Shown here piece by piece: positions 26,389 through 36,388 of a DNA stretch of 64,000 nt. The position numbers and the translations under genes are program-made. Below the pieces are notes generated by a model. It had not been told where the DNA came from, made no database searches, and saw only the letters and a program-made list of their open reading frames with translations. Source of the stretch: Tepidiforma flava (GTDB lineage: Bacteria; Chloroflexota; Dehalococcoidia; Tepidiformales; Tepidiformaceae); the NCBI RefSeq assembly GCF_027594505.1, contig NZ_CP115149.1:310001-374000 (forward strand), read 5' to 3'. Numbering within the stretch: the stretch's first letter is position 1; the number at the start of each line of letters is the position of its first letter.

Positions 26389-28209
26389 TCACTCGCGGAG
26401 GCGGAGGACGGCCATGAAGGCCTCCTGCGGGATTTCGACGCTGCCGACGCGCTTCATCTTCTTCTTGCCTTCGGCCTGCTTTTCGAGGAGCTTGCGCTTG
26501 CGGGTGACGTCGCCGCCGTAGCACTTGGCGAGGACGTTCTTGCGCATGGCGCGGATGGTCTCGCGGGCGATGATTTTGCCGCCGACGGCGGCCTGGAGCG
26601 GCACCTCGAAGAGCTGGCGGGGGATGAGGTCTTTGAGTTTCGTGACGAGGGCGCGGCCGACTTTGTCGGCGTTCGAGGCGTGGGTGATGACGGAGAGGGC
26701 ATCGACGGGCTGGCCGTTGACGAGGATGTCGACTTTGACGAGGCGGGCGGGCCGGTACTCCTTGACCTGGTAGTCGAGGCTGGCGTAGCCGGAGGTCGAG
26801 CCTTTCAGCTGGTCGTAGAAATCGACGAGGATCTCGGCCATCGGAACGTCGTATTCGAGGAGGACACGGGCCTCGCCCGGGGCAAGGTCGTTCTCGGCTT
26901 CGAGGAATTCCATGCGGAGGAACTGGCCGCGGCGGGAGGTGACGAGCTCCATCACCTGGCCGATGTAGCGGCTGGGGGTGATGACGTCGATCTTGGCCCA
27001 CGGCTCGGAGATGACGGCGATTTTGGAGGGGTCGGGGAGGTGGGCCGGGTTATCGACGAGGATTTCTTCGCCTGAGGTGGTCTGGACCCGGTATTCGACG
27101 GACGGCGCGGTGGTGAGGAGTTCGAGGCCGTACTCGCGCTCGAGGCGTTCGACGACGATTTCGAGGTGGAGGAGGCCGAGAAAGCCGCAGCGGAAGCCGA
27201 AGCCGAGGGCGGCGGAGGATTCGGGTTCGTAGACGAGGGAGGCATCGTTGAGGACGAGCTTGGCGAGGGCGTCGCGGAGCTCCTGGTACTGGTCCGAGTC
27301 GGTGGGGTAGATGCCGGCAAAGACCATCGGCTTGGCGCGGCGGTAGCCGGGGAGCGGTTCGGGGGCCGGGGCGTCGGCCCAGGTGATGGTGTCGCCGACG
27401 CGGCACTCGGCAACGTCCTTGAGGCCGGTGGCGACGTAGCCGACTTCGCCGGCGGAGAGACCGTCGAGCGGCTTCATGCCGGGGCTGAAGATGCCGAACT
27501 CGAGCGGTTCGAAGATGGCGCCGGTGGACATCAGTTTGAGGTTGCGGCGGCCGCGCATCTCGCCGTCGACGACACGCACGTGGGCGACGACGCCTTTGTA
27601 GGCGTCGTACTTCGAATCGAAGATGAGTGCCTTGAGCGGGGCGTCGGGGTTGCCGGAGGGCGGAGGGATGCGCTGGACGATGGCCTCGAGGATCTGGTCG
27701 ACGCCGGTGCCTTCTTTGGCGGAGGCGAGGATGACTTCGTCGCGGGAGAAGCCGATGACGCGTTCGAGCTCGGCGGCGACGCGGTCGGGCTCGGCGTGGG
27801 GAGGTCGATTTTGTTCAGGACCGGGATGAGGGTGAGGTCCTGGTTCATGGCGAGGTAGACGTTGGCGAGGGTCTGGGCTTCGATGCCCTGGGAGGCGTCG
27901 ACGACGAGGAGCGCCTTCGCAGGCAGCGAGGGAGCGGGAGACCTCGTAAGCGAAGTCGACGTGGCCGGGCGTATCGATGAGGTTGAGTTCGTATTCGATG
28001 CCGTCGCTGGCGCGGTAGAGCATGCGGGCGGCGGCGGCCTTGATGGTGATGCCCTTTTCGCGCTCGAGGTCCATGGAGTCGAGGACCTGTTCAGCCATTT
28101 CGCGCGCGGAGATGGTGCCGGTGCGCTCGAGGAGGCGATCGGCGAGGGTCGACTTGCCGTGGTCGATGTGCGCGATGATGCAGAAGTTGCGGATGCGGGG
28201 CTGGTCCAC
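26389..28209 (-). CDS. lepA: Elongation factor 4 (LepA) (two frame breaks)
   Basis: A ribosome-associated GTPase of about 607 residues that acts under ionic or cold stress. The P-loop is [21 protein letters not shown]2/G3 are [15 protein letters not shown] and [18 protein letters not shown], and G4 (NKIDLP) is read in a second frame. Domain signatures [18 protein letters not shown] and the LepA C-terminal domain ([20 protein letters not shown]) follow. A GC pair is missing near 27912 and a C near 27800, so frame is lost over about 110 bases and then regained; the net loss is three bases. Confidence 0.93.
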   Translation of the reverse strand: MDQPRIRNFCIIAHIDHGKSTLADRLLERTGTISAREMAEQVLDSMDLEREKGITIKAAAARMLYRASDGIEYELNLIDTPGHVDFAYEVSRSLAACEGAPRRRRLPGHRSPDPRQRLPRHEPGPHPHPGPEQNRPPHAEPDRVAAELERVIGFSRDEVILASAKEGTGVDQILEAIVQRIPPPSGNPDAPLKALIFDSKYDAYKGVVAHVRVVDGEMRGRRNLKLMSTGAIFEPLEFGIFSPGMKPLDGLSAGEVGYVATGLKDVAECRVGDTITWADAPAPEPLPGYRRAKPMVFAGIYPTDSDQYQELRDALAKLVLNDASLVYEPESSAALGFGFRCGFLGLLHLEIVVERLEREYGLELLTTAPSVEYRVQTTSGEEILVDNPAHLPDPSKIAVISEPWAKIDVITPSRYIGQVMELVTSRRGQFLRMEFLEAENDLAPGEARVLLEYDVPMAEILVDFYDQLKGSTSGYASLDYQVKEYRPARLVKVDILVNGQPVDALSVITHASNADKVGRALVTKLKDLIPRQLFEVPLQAAVGGKIIARETIRAMRKNVLAKCYGGDVTRKRKLLEKQAEGKKKMKRVGSVEIPQEAFMAVLRLRE

Positions 28210-28314
28210 GGTTCGAGTGTACGCGAGGCGGGGCGTAGGGGCCGTGGCGCGGGCGCGGGTAAGGCGGGTTGGTGCTAGCCTTGGCTGGCGAATTCCAGTT
28301 CAGCAGGGAGCCCC

Positions 28315-29252
28315 ATGCCTCGGAAGAAGGTCACGATTGTCGGCGCCGGGATGACCGGCGGTGCCATGGCCCAGCGCCTGATCGAGCGCGGCATTTGCGA
28401 TGTGGTGCTGCAGGACGACCCGCAGTTCGCGGGGACGATGCACCACGGGAAGGCGCTGGATGAATCGCAGGCGGCGCCGTGGGAAGGGTTTTCGACGCGG
28501 ATTACGGCGACGGACGGCTGGGAGGAGACGGCGAACAGCGACGTCGTGGTGGTGACCGCCGGGGCGCCCGGAAGCCGGGCATGAGCCGGGAGGAGCTGCT
28601 GAACGGCAATGCGGAGATCGTGCGGTCGAAGGTGGCGGCAGCGGCGAAGGCGTCGCCGAACGCCGTCATCATCATCTTTTCGAACCCGATGGACGCGATG
28701 TGCCACGTGGCGATGCAGGCGAGCGGCTTCCCGCGCGAGCGGGTCATCGGGCAGGGCGGTGCGCTGGACAGCGCGCGCTACCGGTACTTCATCGCGGCGG
28801 AGCTCGGCGTGTCGGTGAACGACGTGCACGGGTACGTCATCGGCGGGCACACGGACACGACGATGGTGCCGGTGGTTTCGCAGACGCGGGTCGGCGGCGT
28901 GCCGCTGACGGACCTGCTCCCGGCGGAGAAGGTGCAGGCGATCGTCGCGCGGGCGATGCGCGGCGGCGCTGAAATCGGCGAACTGTACAAGACCGGGTCG
29001 GCGTACTTCGCGCCCTCGGCGGCGACGATCGCGATGGTGGAGGCGATCCTGCTGGACCAGCGGCGGCTCATCCCCTGCTCGGTCTACCACCAGGGCGAGT
29101 ACGGCATCCGCGACGTGTTCAGCGGGACGGTCTGCCAGCTGGGCGAGGGCGGCATCCAGCGGACGTTCGAGCTGCCGCTGACGGACGAGGAGCGGGCGAA
29201 GGTCGTCGCGGCGGCAGAGGCGACCAAGGAGCTGCTGAAGCTGCTGAACTGA
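28315..29252 (+). CDS. mdh: Malate dehydrogenase, LDH-like type (frame break)
   Basis: Oxidises malate to oxaloacetate with NAD. The N-terminal Rossmann motif is VTIVGAGMTGGAMAQRLIER. NPMDAMCHVAMQASG is the substrate-binding Arg/Asn region, and GGHTDTTMVPV contains the catalytic His. A His/Lys-rich stretch follows strand 2 (DDPQFAGTMHHGKALD). The frame breaks near 28570, where a C is lost from CCCC; repair gives TAGAPRKPGMSREELL. Repaired length is about 313 residues. Citrate-cycle partner sdhCAB is also in this window. Confidence 0.9.
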
Positions 29253-29285
29253 CGCGTTCGGCAGCTGCCGTGTAGGCTGAGGGAC

Positions 29286-30499
29286 GTGTCGCTCGCGGGG
29301 CCACGGTCACAACGGACGCTCGTGCTGGCGCTGTTGTGCGTGGCCTCGTTTGCTGTGGTGTTCAACAACCTGATCATCACGCCGATCCTGCCGGAGATTT
29401 CGGAGGACTTCGGCGTGCGGGTGGCGGTCGCGGGGCTGCTCGTGACCGCCTACGCCGTGACGGGGGCGTGGCGGCGGTGTTTTCGGGGCCGTTCATCGAC
29501 CGGCTCGGGCGGAAGCCGGTCGTCGTGGCGGGGATGGCGACGCTGACGGCGGCCACTGCGCTTTCGGCGGCGGCGCCGGGGTTCGCGCCGCTGCTGCTGG
29601 CGCGGGCGCTGGCCGGGCTCGGCGTGGCCTGCCTGACGCCGGCGGTGTTCGCCGCGGTGGGCGACTACTTCTCGTACGAAGAGCGGGGCCGGGCGATGTC
29701 GTGGGTGATCTCGGCGAACACGAGCGCGAGCATCTTCGGCGTGCCGGCGGGAGCGGTGCTGAGCGGGGTGCTCTCGTGGCGGTGGACGTTCGCGGCGCTG
29801 GCGGTGCTGCTGGTGCTGTTCACGTGGCTGCTGTTCCGGAAACTCCCGGCCGACCCGCCGCGGCGGGCGGGCGGCGAGGCGGGCAGCGGGATGGCAGCCA
29901 TCCCGCGGGTGCTGCGGGACCTGCCGACGAGCGCGGCGCTGTTCTCGAACTACCTCTCGACGAGCTACTGGTTCGTGTTCGCGACGTACATGGGCGCTTA
30001 CTTCCACGATGAGTTCGGGCTGGCGAAATGGGCGCTCGGCGGGCTGACGATGGTGATGGGGCTGGGCGTCCTGGTGGGGAGCAACGCCGGCGGCCGGCTT
30101 TCGGACCGGGTGGGCAAGCGGCCGGTGATTCTCTGGACGTCGCTGACCTGCGCGGTGTTCATTTCGCTGACGACGACGGCCGCGGCGGCGATGGCGGCGG
30201 GGCTGGGGTTCCTCTTCCTGTTCGCCGTCTCGGGCGGGGCGCGGTTCGCGAGTTCGCAGGCGATCATGACGGAGATGTCGCCGGGCGACCGGGGGACGGT
30301 GATGGCGCTGAACGCGGCGGGGCAGCAGTTCGGCATCGTGACGGGGTCGCTGGTCGGCGGTCTGGCGCTGGAGGCGGGCGGGTACACGGCGCTGGGGCCG
30401 ACGGCTGGCGCGATCGCGCTCGTTTCGATGGCGATGTACGGGCTGTTCGTGCAGGAGCGGGGGCGGGCCGGCGGGGCGCGGGAGCTAGCGGCCCGTTGA
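29286..30499 (+). CDS. Major facilitator superfamily transporter (frame break)
   Basis: About 405 residues with 12 predicted helices, for example LVLALLCVASFAVVFNNLII, and TWLLF. The MFS loop 2-3 signature reads GPFIDRLGRKPVVVAGMA, with a degenerate repeat in the second half (GGRLSDRVGKRPVILW). The profile resembles drug/sugar-efflux (AraJ/Bcr-like) permeases. The frame breaks near 29463, where a G is missing in GGGGGCG; repair gives TGGVAAVFSGPFIDRLG. The start is GTG at 29286. Substrate cannot be deduced. Confidence 0.83.
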
Positions 30500-30524
30500 C
30501 AGCGCTGGGAGTGTCGATTAGCCT
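30496..30524 (+). promoter_or_regulatory. Candidate promoter of the DUF262-HNH gene
   Basis: A consensus TTGACA (30496-30501), a 17-base spacer and TAGCCT (30519-30524), partly inside the end of the MFS gene. The 62 bases to the ATG are markedly more AT-rich than the surroundings. Confidence 0.4.
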
Positions 30525-30586
30525 ACCGCCACTCTACCAACATCCCTTGACCGCACCAAATATAAGCACTGCACTATAGAACCACA

Positions 30587-31939
30587 ATGGCCGAAGAAAT
30601 CATCACCGACCTCGAGGCCGCAACATCAGCGGACCCCGCATCTATCGAAGAGTCGGTCCAAGGAATGGACGAGGGCGACCTTCAGGTGCAATTGCCCTCT
30701 TCAGGAATAGTTCTCGAAAAGAATGACAGAAGTCTCTCCGAACTATTCCGCTGGTGGAAGTCAGGTCGGCTCATATTAGACCCAGACTGGCAGCGGCACT
30801 ACGTATGGGATAGACCCAGAGCATCCCGCTTGATCGAGTCTGTATTGATCGAGCTTCCAATACCTGTCATCTATCTGGCCAAAAATGACGAAGGCAACTA
30901 CGAGGTAATCGACGGTCTACAACGCCTGACCTCTGTATTCCGTTTCTTTGACAATGAGTTCAAGCTTTCTTCTCTCGAGATACGCCCAGATCTGAAAGGA
31001 AAGTTCTTCAAAGACCTTCCCCTCAAAGACCAGAACCGCCTACACGACGCAACCCTGCGTACATTTGAGCTCTCGCCCAAGACTCCCAAGGATCTCATCT
31101 TTCTGATTTTTGAACGGCTCAATACCGGAGGCCAAGCACTCAATGACATGGAGATTCGGAATTCTCTATTCCGAGGGCCCTTGAACGACCTGATCAAAAG
31201 GCTGGCGGAGAACCAGAGCTTCAAGAGAGCACTATCTCAGCCCCAAATCTCCAAAAGAATGCAGGATAGGGCACTTGTTCTCCGCTTTTTGGCGTTTTAC
31301 GAGCGGACGCACTTGAAGGCGCGAGGGGGCTTGAAGCGCTTCCTAAATGAGTTTCTTGAAACCTATCGCAACGCTCCTGATGCCAAATTGAGAGAATACG
31401 AAGACGTTTTCGATAAATGCATGAAAGCCTCTGTAACGGTTTTTGGGAGTCATTCTTTTCGCTTGTTTGCTGAAAACATGAGGGCAAGTGGTGGATGGTC
31501 GACTAGGCCAAACGCAGCCATTTTTCAGGCGGTTGCCAATTCGTTCTCTAAGTATGATCTAGGAGCCATTACGAGGGCCTCTGATTCCATTTATGAAGAG
31601 TATTGCGACCTTATATCAACCGACGAGCACTGGGTTGACTGCGTACGTCGAGCTACGGGTGAATCGACAAGAATCGACTACGTTTTCGAGACCTGGACAA
31701 GGCGACTTGACGAAGTTCTCCGTACCATTCCGCCAAATGATTCCAAGCGCCTCTTTTCTCGAAGTTTGAAATCGCAAATGTGGGCGCAAGATCGACGTTG
31801 TGCCATTTGCGGAAACGAGATTAAGGTTTTAGAGGACGCTGTTCTCGATCACGAACAACACTATTGGAGAGGTGGCAAAACTGTCCCTGAGAACGCGCGC
31901 CTCGCTCACCGTTCCTGTAACGCTTCGCGGCAGAAGTGA
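30587..31939 (+). CDS. DUF262-HNH protein, probable type IV-like restriction/defence nuclease
   Basis: The N-terminal DUF262 domain (about residues 45-270) contains LDPDWQRHYVWDRPRASRLI and IDGLQRLTSVFRFF; the latter is the ParB/Srx-like nucleotide-binding motif usually written DGQQR, here with Leu for the first Gln. A helical middle follows. The C-terminus is an HNH nuclease with CAICG at 405-409, DH at 421-422, N436, H441 and C444. DUF262 with an HNH-type nuclease occurs in GmrSD, BrxU and SspE, which cut modified phage DNA using NTP. Here it is one 450-residue chain with a short zinc-Cys HNH. Base composition and codon use (many A/T third positions) differ sharply from all neighbours. No Shine-Dalgarno is seen. 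It is intact and likely acquired by transfer. Confidence 0.85.
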   Translation: MAEEIITDLEAATSADPASIEESVQGMDEGDLQVQLPSSGIVLEKNDRSLSELFRWWKSGRLILDPDWQRHYVWDRPRASRLIESVLIELPIPVIYLAKNDEGNYEVIDGLQRLTSVFRFFDNEFKLSSLEIRPDLKGKFFKDLPLKDQNRLHDATLRTFELSPKTPKDLIFLIFERLNTGGQALNDMEIRNSLFRGPLNDLIKRLAENQSFKRALSQPQISKRMQDRALVLRFLAFYERTHLKARGGLKRFLNEFLETYRNAPDAKLREYEDVFDKCMKASVTVFGSHSFRLFAENMRASGGWSTRPNAAIFQAVANSFSKYDLGAITRASDSIYEEYCDLISTDEHWVDCVRRATGESTRIDYVFETWTRRLDEVLRTIPPNDSKRLFSRSLKSQMWAQDRRCAICGNEIKVLEDAVLDHEQHYWRGGKTVPENARLAHRSCNASRQK

Positions 31940-31994
31940 TCTCGCCGCTTTGCCGCGCCGCGGGCTGGAGCTCATGGCGTGGGCCGCCTTGTGT

Positions 31995-32023
31995 TTGTAA
32001 TCACAATCCCCCGCTGGTAGGAT
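31995..32023 (+). promoter_or_regulatory. Candidate nuoIG promoter
   Basis: TTGTAA (31995-32000), 17-base spacer, TAGGAT (32018-32023), 51 bases before the nuoI ATG. The same -10 hexamer TAGGAT is found before sdhC. Confidence 0.55.
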
Positions 32024-32073
32024 CGGGGGCGCCGGCGAAGGACTCGGGCCCGGCGCTACCCGGGGACCTCCAC

Positions 32074-32547
32074 ATGGCATACGGCAAGGGCATCGCGAAG
32101 GGGATGAGCCTGACGCTGCGCAGCATGTTCAGGCCGCCGGCGACGATCCAGTACCCGGAGGAGGTCCGGAAGGTCCCGGTCTATGCGCGGACGAACCTGC
32201 TCTGGTTCGAAGAGCGGTGCACCGGGTGTTCGACGTGCGCGCAGGCGTGCCCGGACGGCTGCATCCTCGTGGCGACGAGCCAGGACGCCGAGGGGCGGCG
32301 GAACATCGACCGGTACGAGATCGACTTCCGGATCTGCATGTACTGCGGGCTGTGCACGGAGGCGTGCCCGTACGAGGCGATTCAGCCGGGCGGCCCGCTC
32401 GACGACGCGGTGTACGACTTCGAGGAGATGTACCGCGACAAGCATGCGCTGACCCGGGTGGCGCAGGAGTTCCTGAAGCGGAACAACAACACGTATCCGA
32501 ACGGCATGAAGGCACCCGACCCGGACGCCGATTTCCACCGCCTGTAG
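32074..32547 (+). CDS. nuoI: NuoI-like 2x[4Fe-4S] ferredoxin subunit
   Basis: A 157-residue protein with two cluster motifs of the complex I 23-kDa type: CTGCSTCAQACPDGCI and CMYCGLCTEACPYEAI. The N-terminal amphipathic segment (GIAKGMSLTLRSMFRPP) resembles the membrane-facing NuoI N-terminus. It would pass electrons toward the quinone site. The ATG at 32074 follows GGGGACCTCC; no better start lies nearby. It is paired with the nuoG-like gene seven bases downstream; no other nuo gene is in the window. Confidence 0.82.
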   Translation: MAYGKGIAKGMSLTLRSMFRPPATIQYPEEVRKVPVYARTNLLWFEERCTGCSTCAQACPDGCILVATSQDAEGRRNIDRYEIDFRICMYCGLCTEACPYEAIQPGGPLDDAVYDFEEMYRDKHALTRVAQEFLKRNNNTYPNGMKAPDPDADFHRL

Positions 32548-32554
32548 GGAGCCC

Positions 32555-35013
32555 ATGGTCCAGATAACTGTCGACGGCAAGGTCATCGAGGCGCCGGCCG
32601 GGGCGCCGCTCCTCGAGGTGCTGAAGAACAACGGGTTCTACGTTTCGAGCCTCTGCTACATCGATGGCCTGAAGCCGTACGCCGGCTGCCGTTCGTGCCT
32701 GGTCGACATCGAGGGGCCGCCGGGGCTCCAGCTTTCGTGCACCGCGGTCGTGACCGAGAACATGGTGGTGCGGACGAACACGCCGGAGGTGCTGGAAGGG
32801 CGCCGCTCGGTGCTCTCCATCATCCTCGCGAACCACAGCGACCGCTGCCTGACCTGCCACCGGCGGGAGCACTGCCACCCGGGCGATATCTGCCTGCGCG
32901 ACGACGTGGTGACGCACCGCTGCCTGACCTGCTCGAAGAACTACCGGTGCGAGCTGCAGGCGACCTGCGAGATGGTCGGCAGCGCGGGGTACGAGCCGTG
33001 GGTGGGCGAGCAGCGGACCTGGTACCAGACGCCGCAGCCGCCGGCCGACCGGGGCAACCCGTTCATGGAGTTCGACCCGCAGATGTGCATCATCTGCACG
33101 CGGTGCGTGCGGGCGTGCGACGAGAAGCGGCACACCGGCGCGATCACGCTGAGCGGGCGCGGCTGGGACGCGATGATCGCGTTCGGCGCGGGCGGGCCGA
33201 TTCACGAGAGCAACTGCGACTTCTCCGGCGCGTGCATCGACGTCTGCCCGACGGCGACGCTGATGGAGCACCCGAACAAGTGGGTCGCGAAACCGGAGAA
33301 GTGGACGTCGACGACGTGCGATTCGTGCGCGGTGGGGTGCAGCATCCGCCTGGGCTCGAAGGACGGCCGGGGCGTCATCGTGCGGCCGGGCGACGGCAAC
33401 GCATTCAGCGGGGACCAGATCTGCGTGCGGGGCCGGTATCACTACGATTCGCTCAAGCCGCGGGAGCGGCTTCGAAGCACCTGCTGCGGAAGGGCAACAT
33501 CCAGGCGCCGGCGACGCTCGCCGAGGCGGCGGCTGAGGCCGCGAGGCTGCTGCGGGAGGCGAAATCCCGCGGCCGGGTCGGGGTGCTCGTCGGCGGAACG
33601 GTGACGAACGAAGAAGCGCTGGTCATCCAGCAGCTCGCCACCAGGGCGCTGGGCGCGCCGGCCGACCAGGCCGTGGGCCCGGTGGTGCGGGCCGTGACGT
33701 CGGCGCTCGAAGCGCGGTTCGGCACGTGGCGCATGGCGTCGAACCTCGAGCGGCTGCCGAAGGCAAAAGCGATCGTCACAGTGGCGGACGACATCGAAGA
33801 GAGCCACAACGTGGTGAGCGTCCGCATCAAGGATGCGGTGGTCTGGGAGAAGGCGAAGCTGGTGGTCATCGGGCCGCTGCGCAGCGAGCTGGTCGACTTC
33901 GCGGCGGTGTGGATTCGCACGAAGGCCGGGGAGGAGGGGCTGGCGGCCCAGCAGCTGGCCGAGGCGCTGCAGGGCGGCGCGCCGGCGAGCGAAGACATCG
34001 CGCGGGCGGCGGACCTCCTGCGCGAGGCGCCGCGCGAGCAGACGATGGTCGTGTGCGCGCCCAATCCCGTCAGCCCGGCGATTGCGGCAGCGATGACCGG
34101 CGGCGCGGCAAACCTGGCGATTGCCCTGCTGGGCGATGCCGCCAGCGAGGGGCTGGCCGTGCTGCCGCCGGAAGCGAACACCGGGGCCTGCTCGACCAGG
34201 GCATCGGCGCGGAAGGCGGCGCGAACCCGCTGGAGGGCCTCGCCGGGCTGCTCGTCGTCCGCGACGACCCGACGATGCGGCTGCCGGGCGCGGCGGCAGC
34301 GCTGGACGCGATTGGCACCGTCGTGGTCATCGACGGGGTGCTGAACGCGACGGCGAGGCGGGCACAGGCGGTGATCGCAGAGGGACGGGCCTACGCCTCG
34401 ACCGGGACGTACACCGCGGCGGATTTCCGCGCGCAGCGGCTGGCGGCGGCGGTTCGGCCGGAAGGCGATGCGGTGCCGCTGTGGGAGGCGCTGCAGGCGC
34501 TCGCGAAGGAGCTGGGCGTCGAAGTGCCGGCGACGCCCGACGAGGCGCTTGGCGCCATCGCGAAGGCGAACCCGGTGTACGAACCGGCGTGGGACCTGAT
34601 CATCGGTGAAGGGGTGAAGCTGCCGGTGACCCGCGCTTCGAAGGCTGCGGCGCAGCCGGTCGAGGCACCGGCGGCGGGCGACGGCTGGCGCGTCATCACC
34701 TCGCGCGACCTGTATACGGCGCTCGACGCCGCCGCGCTGCGGCACCCGGAGGCGGAGAAGCTCCACCGGTACGACCGGATCCAGGTGAGCGAAGAGGACG
34801 CGCGGGCGCTCGGCATCGCGACGGGCGACCCGGTGCGGGTCAGCGGCAGCGGCGCGAGCATCGAGGCCCCGGCACTGGGTGACGGAACGGGTCCCGCAGG
34901 GCCACGTCTACATTTCGAGCTTGCTGCAGGGCGGCGCAGTGACCGGCCTCTTCGGGAGCGACGGCGTCGCGACAGTTCGCGTGGAGGCGCGGGTGCCGGC
35001 TGCGGCCGGCTGA
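32555..35013 (+). CDS. nuoG: NuoG-like NADH dehydrogenase subunit with duplicated His-Cys3 motif (three frame breaks)
   Basis: About 819 residues. The N-terminal [2Fe-2S] domain uses C34, C45, C48 and C62. The N5-type motif HSDRCLTCHRREHC (H94, C98, C101, C107) is followed by a near repeat, THRCLTCSKNYRCELQ (H121, C123, C126, C132); ordinary NuoG has one. Two [4Fe-4S] motifs follow (CIICTRCVRACDE; CDFSGACIDVCPT). A molybdopterin-oxidoreductase-like domain begins with CDSCAVGC and ends in a dinucleotide-binding-like barrel. The frame breaks near 33470, 34182 and 34868. The last repair yields PQGHVYISSLLQGGAVTGL and a TGA at 35013. A complex I subunit or formate-dehydrogenase-like electron module are both possible. 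Confidence 0.8.
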
Positions 35014-35048
35014 CGCCGCAGGCAGCGATTCATTCAGCGGTCAAGAAC

Positions 35049-35083
35049 CAGCGAACCCGCCGGGCCAAACGGCGGGTTCGCTG
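35049..35083 (+). terminator. nuoG terminator hairpin
   Basis: A perfect 14-bp stem CAGCGAACCCGCCG with its complement, and the 7-base loop GGCCAAA, 36 bases after the nuoG stop. The following GTGGGTGG has no U-tract. Confidence 0.7.
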
Positions 35084-35145
35084 TGGGTGGCGCGCAACTG
35101 GAGAGGCAGGAGTTTCGACGCCAGGATTCGGGATGGGGTTCTTGG

Positions 35146-35318
35146 ACAGGCGCCCGCCCCGGGGAAAGGCGGGCGCCTGTGAGGACGGACCCGCGGGCGG
35201 CGCCCGCGGGGGCTTGCCGAGGGAGGAGGTTCGCCGGAACCGGGCGCGGGCCCCAGGGCCCGCTTCCGGAGAAGGTGGGGGAGAGCGTGCGAACCTCCGT
35301 ACCCTTCGAGGGATACGG
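35146..35318. other. Gene-free stretch with four further hairpins
   Basis: The 413-base gap 35014-35426 lies between convergent genes and holds no credible ORF. After the nuoG terminator come four more inverted repeats: 13-bp arms at 35146-35158/35168-35180, 9-bp arms at 35190-35198/35202-35210, 8-bp arms at 35246-35253/35256-35263, and a bulged stem CCGTA...TACGG at 35297-35318. The rest (35319-35426) shows nothing recognisable. It could be stacked terminators or a structured RNA; I cannot match it to a known RNA family. Confidence 0.45.
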
Positions 35319-35426
35319 TAGCGGGCGCGTGTCAAACCGGTCCGGGGTGTTCGTAAACGGCCCGCAAAATGTGCGGACGGCAGGGAGGACGTTCAGTTGC
35401 CGGCCGGTGAACGGCGGCGGAGCGGG

Positions 35427-36388
35427 TCAGGCGTCGAGCGACCGCAGGAATTCGCGCAGGAGAGCGGTGACCTCGGCAGGCCGCTCCTGCTGGGTCCAGT
35501 GGCCGCAGCCGTCGAGGATGGCGAAGACGCGAAGGTCGGCGACGACCTCGCGGAGCCGGTCGATGGCGGGCGGGTTGCGGGCCGGGTCGCGCGAGCCGGT
35601 GACGAAGAGGGCGGGCTGGCGGACGACGGCGCCCGCGAGGTCGGCGGAGCGTTCCCAGTTCCGGTTGACGTTGCGGTACCAGTTGAGCCCGCCGCGAAAG
35701 CCGCTGGCGGTGAAGGCATCGACGTAGATCTGGAGGTCGGCTTCCGTGAGCCAGGCCGGCAGGGCGGCGGGCGGCGCGAACGAATCGATGAAGCGGCCGC
35801 CGCGGGGAATGGGGCGGAAGCGCTCTTCGCGGGGGCATCGCCGGAAATGGACCAGTAGAACCCGGCGAGGCCTGCGCGCACGTCGGCTTCGAACTCAGCT
35901 TCGGCGAGGCCAGGCTGCTGGAAGTAATCGATGTAGTGGATGTGGTCCGGCCCGGCGGCTTCGCGCATGAGGTCGAGAGGCGGGCGCGGCGCCCGCGCGG
36001 CGTGCGGCACGCTGAGCGAGCCGACGGCGCGGACGAGTTCGGGGTAGCGGAGGGCGGTGTGCCAGGCGACCGGGGCGCCCCAGTCGTGGCCGATGACGAC
36101 CGCGGGGGCGCCGGCCCAGCGGACGATGGCGGCGACGTCGCCGGCGAGGGCCTCGATGTCGTAGTCCTCGATGGCGGGAGGGGCCGCGCTGGCGCCGTAG
36201 CCGCGCTGGTTGGGGACGATGACCCGGAAGCCGGCGGCGGCGAGGGGCGCAACCTGGTGGCGCCAGGAGTAGGCGAGTTCGGGGAAGCCGTGGAGGAGGA
36301 TGACGGGCGGCCCGGCGCCAGCCTCGAACAGCTCGAGGGCGACGCCGGGCGCGGTTTCGAGCGTCCGCCGGGCGGTGCCGGGAATCAC
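35427..36388 (-). CDS. Alpha/beta hydrolase, epoxide-hydrolase-like (frame break)
   Basis: About 320 residues. The oxyanion motif is LLHGFPELAYSWRHQ and the nucleophile elbow is VIGHDWGAPVAWH, where Asp after His identifies the epoxide hydrolase/haloalkane dehalogenase branch rather than Ser lipases. NQRGYGASAAP and the late DGCGHW (with the catalytic His) complete the set. The frame breaks near 35840, one C short in a C-run. The GTG start overlaps the stop of the upstream CoA-transferase gene (GTGA), so it is the last gene of the minus-strand liv-caiB operon-like array. The substrate is unknown. Confidence 0.85.

Noticed and set aside
26037-27858. Plus-strand frames opposite lepA and the Lrp-like gene
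   Set aside because: The LepA and RAM-domain motifs on the minus strand explain the region. The plus frames have no family features.
27800-27915. Programmed frameshifting in lepA
   Set aside because: The two shifts cancel (minus two, minus one) and each fits loss of bases in a GC or C tract. There is no slippery heptamer or stimulatory structure, and dozens of genes here show the same kind of break.
30500-31990. Flanking direct repeats marking insertion of the DUF262-HNH gene
   Set aside because: I compared both edges and found no convincing repeat, so the insertion mechanism remains unknown.
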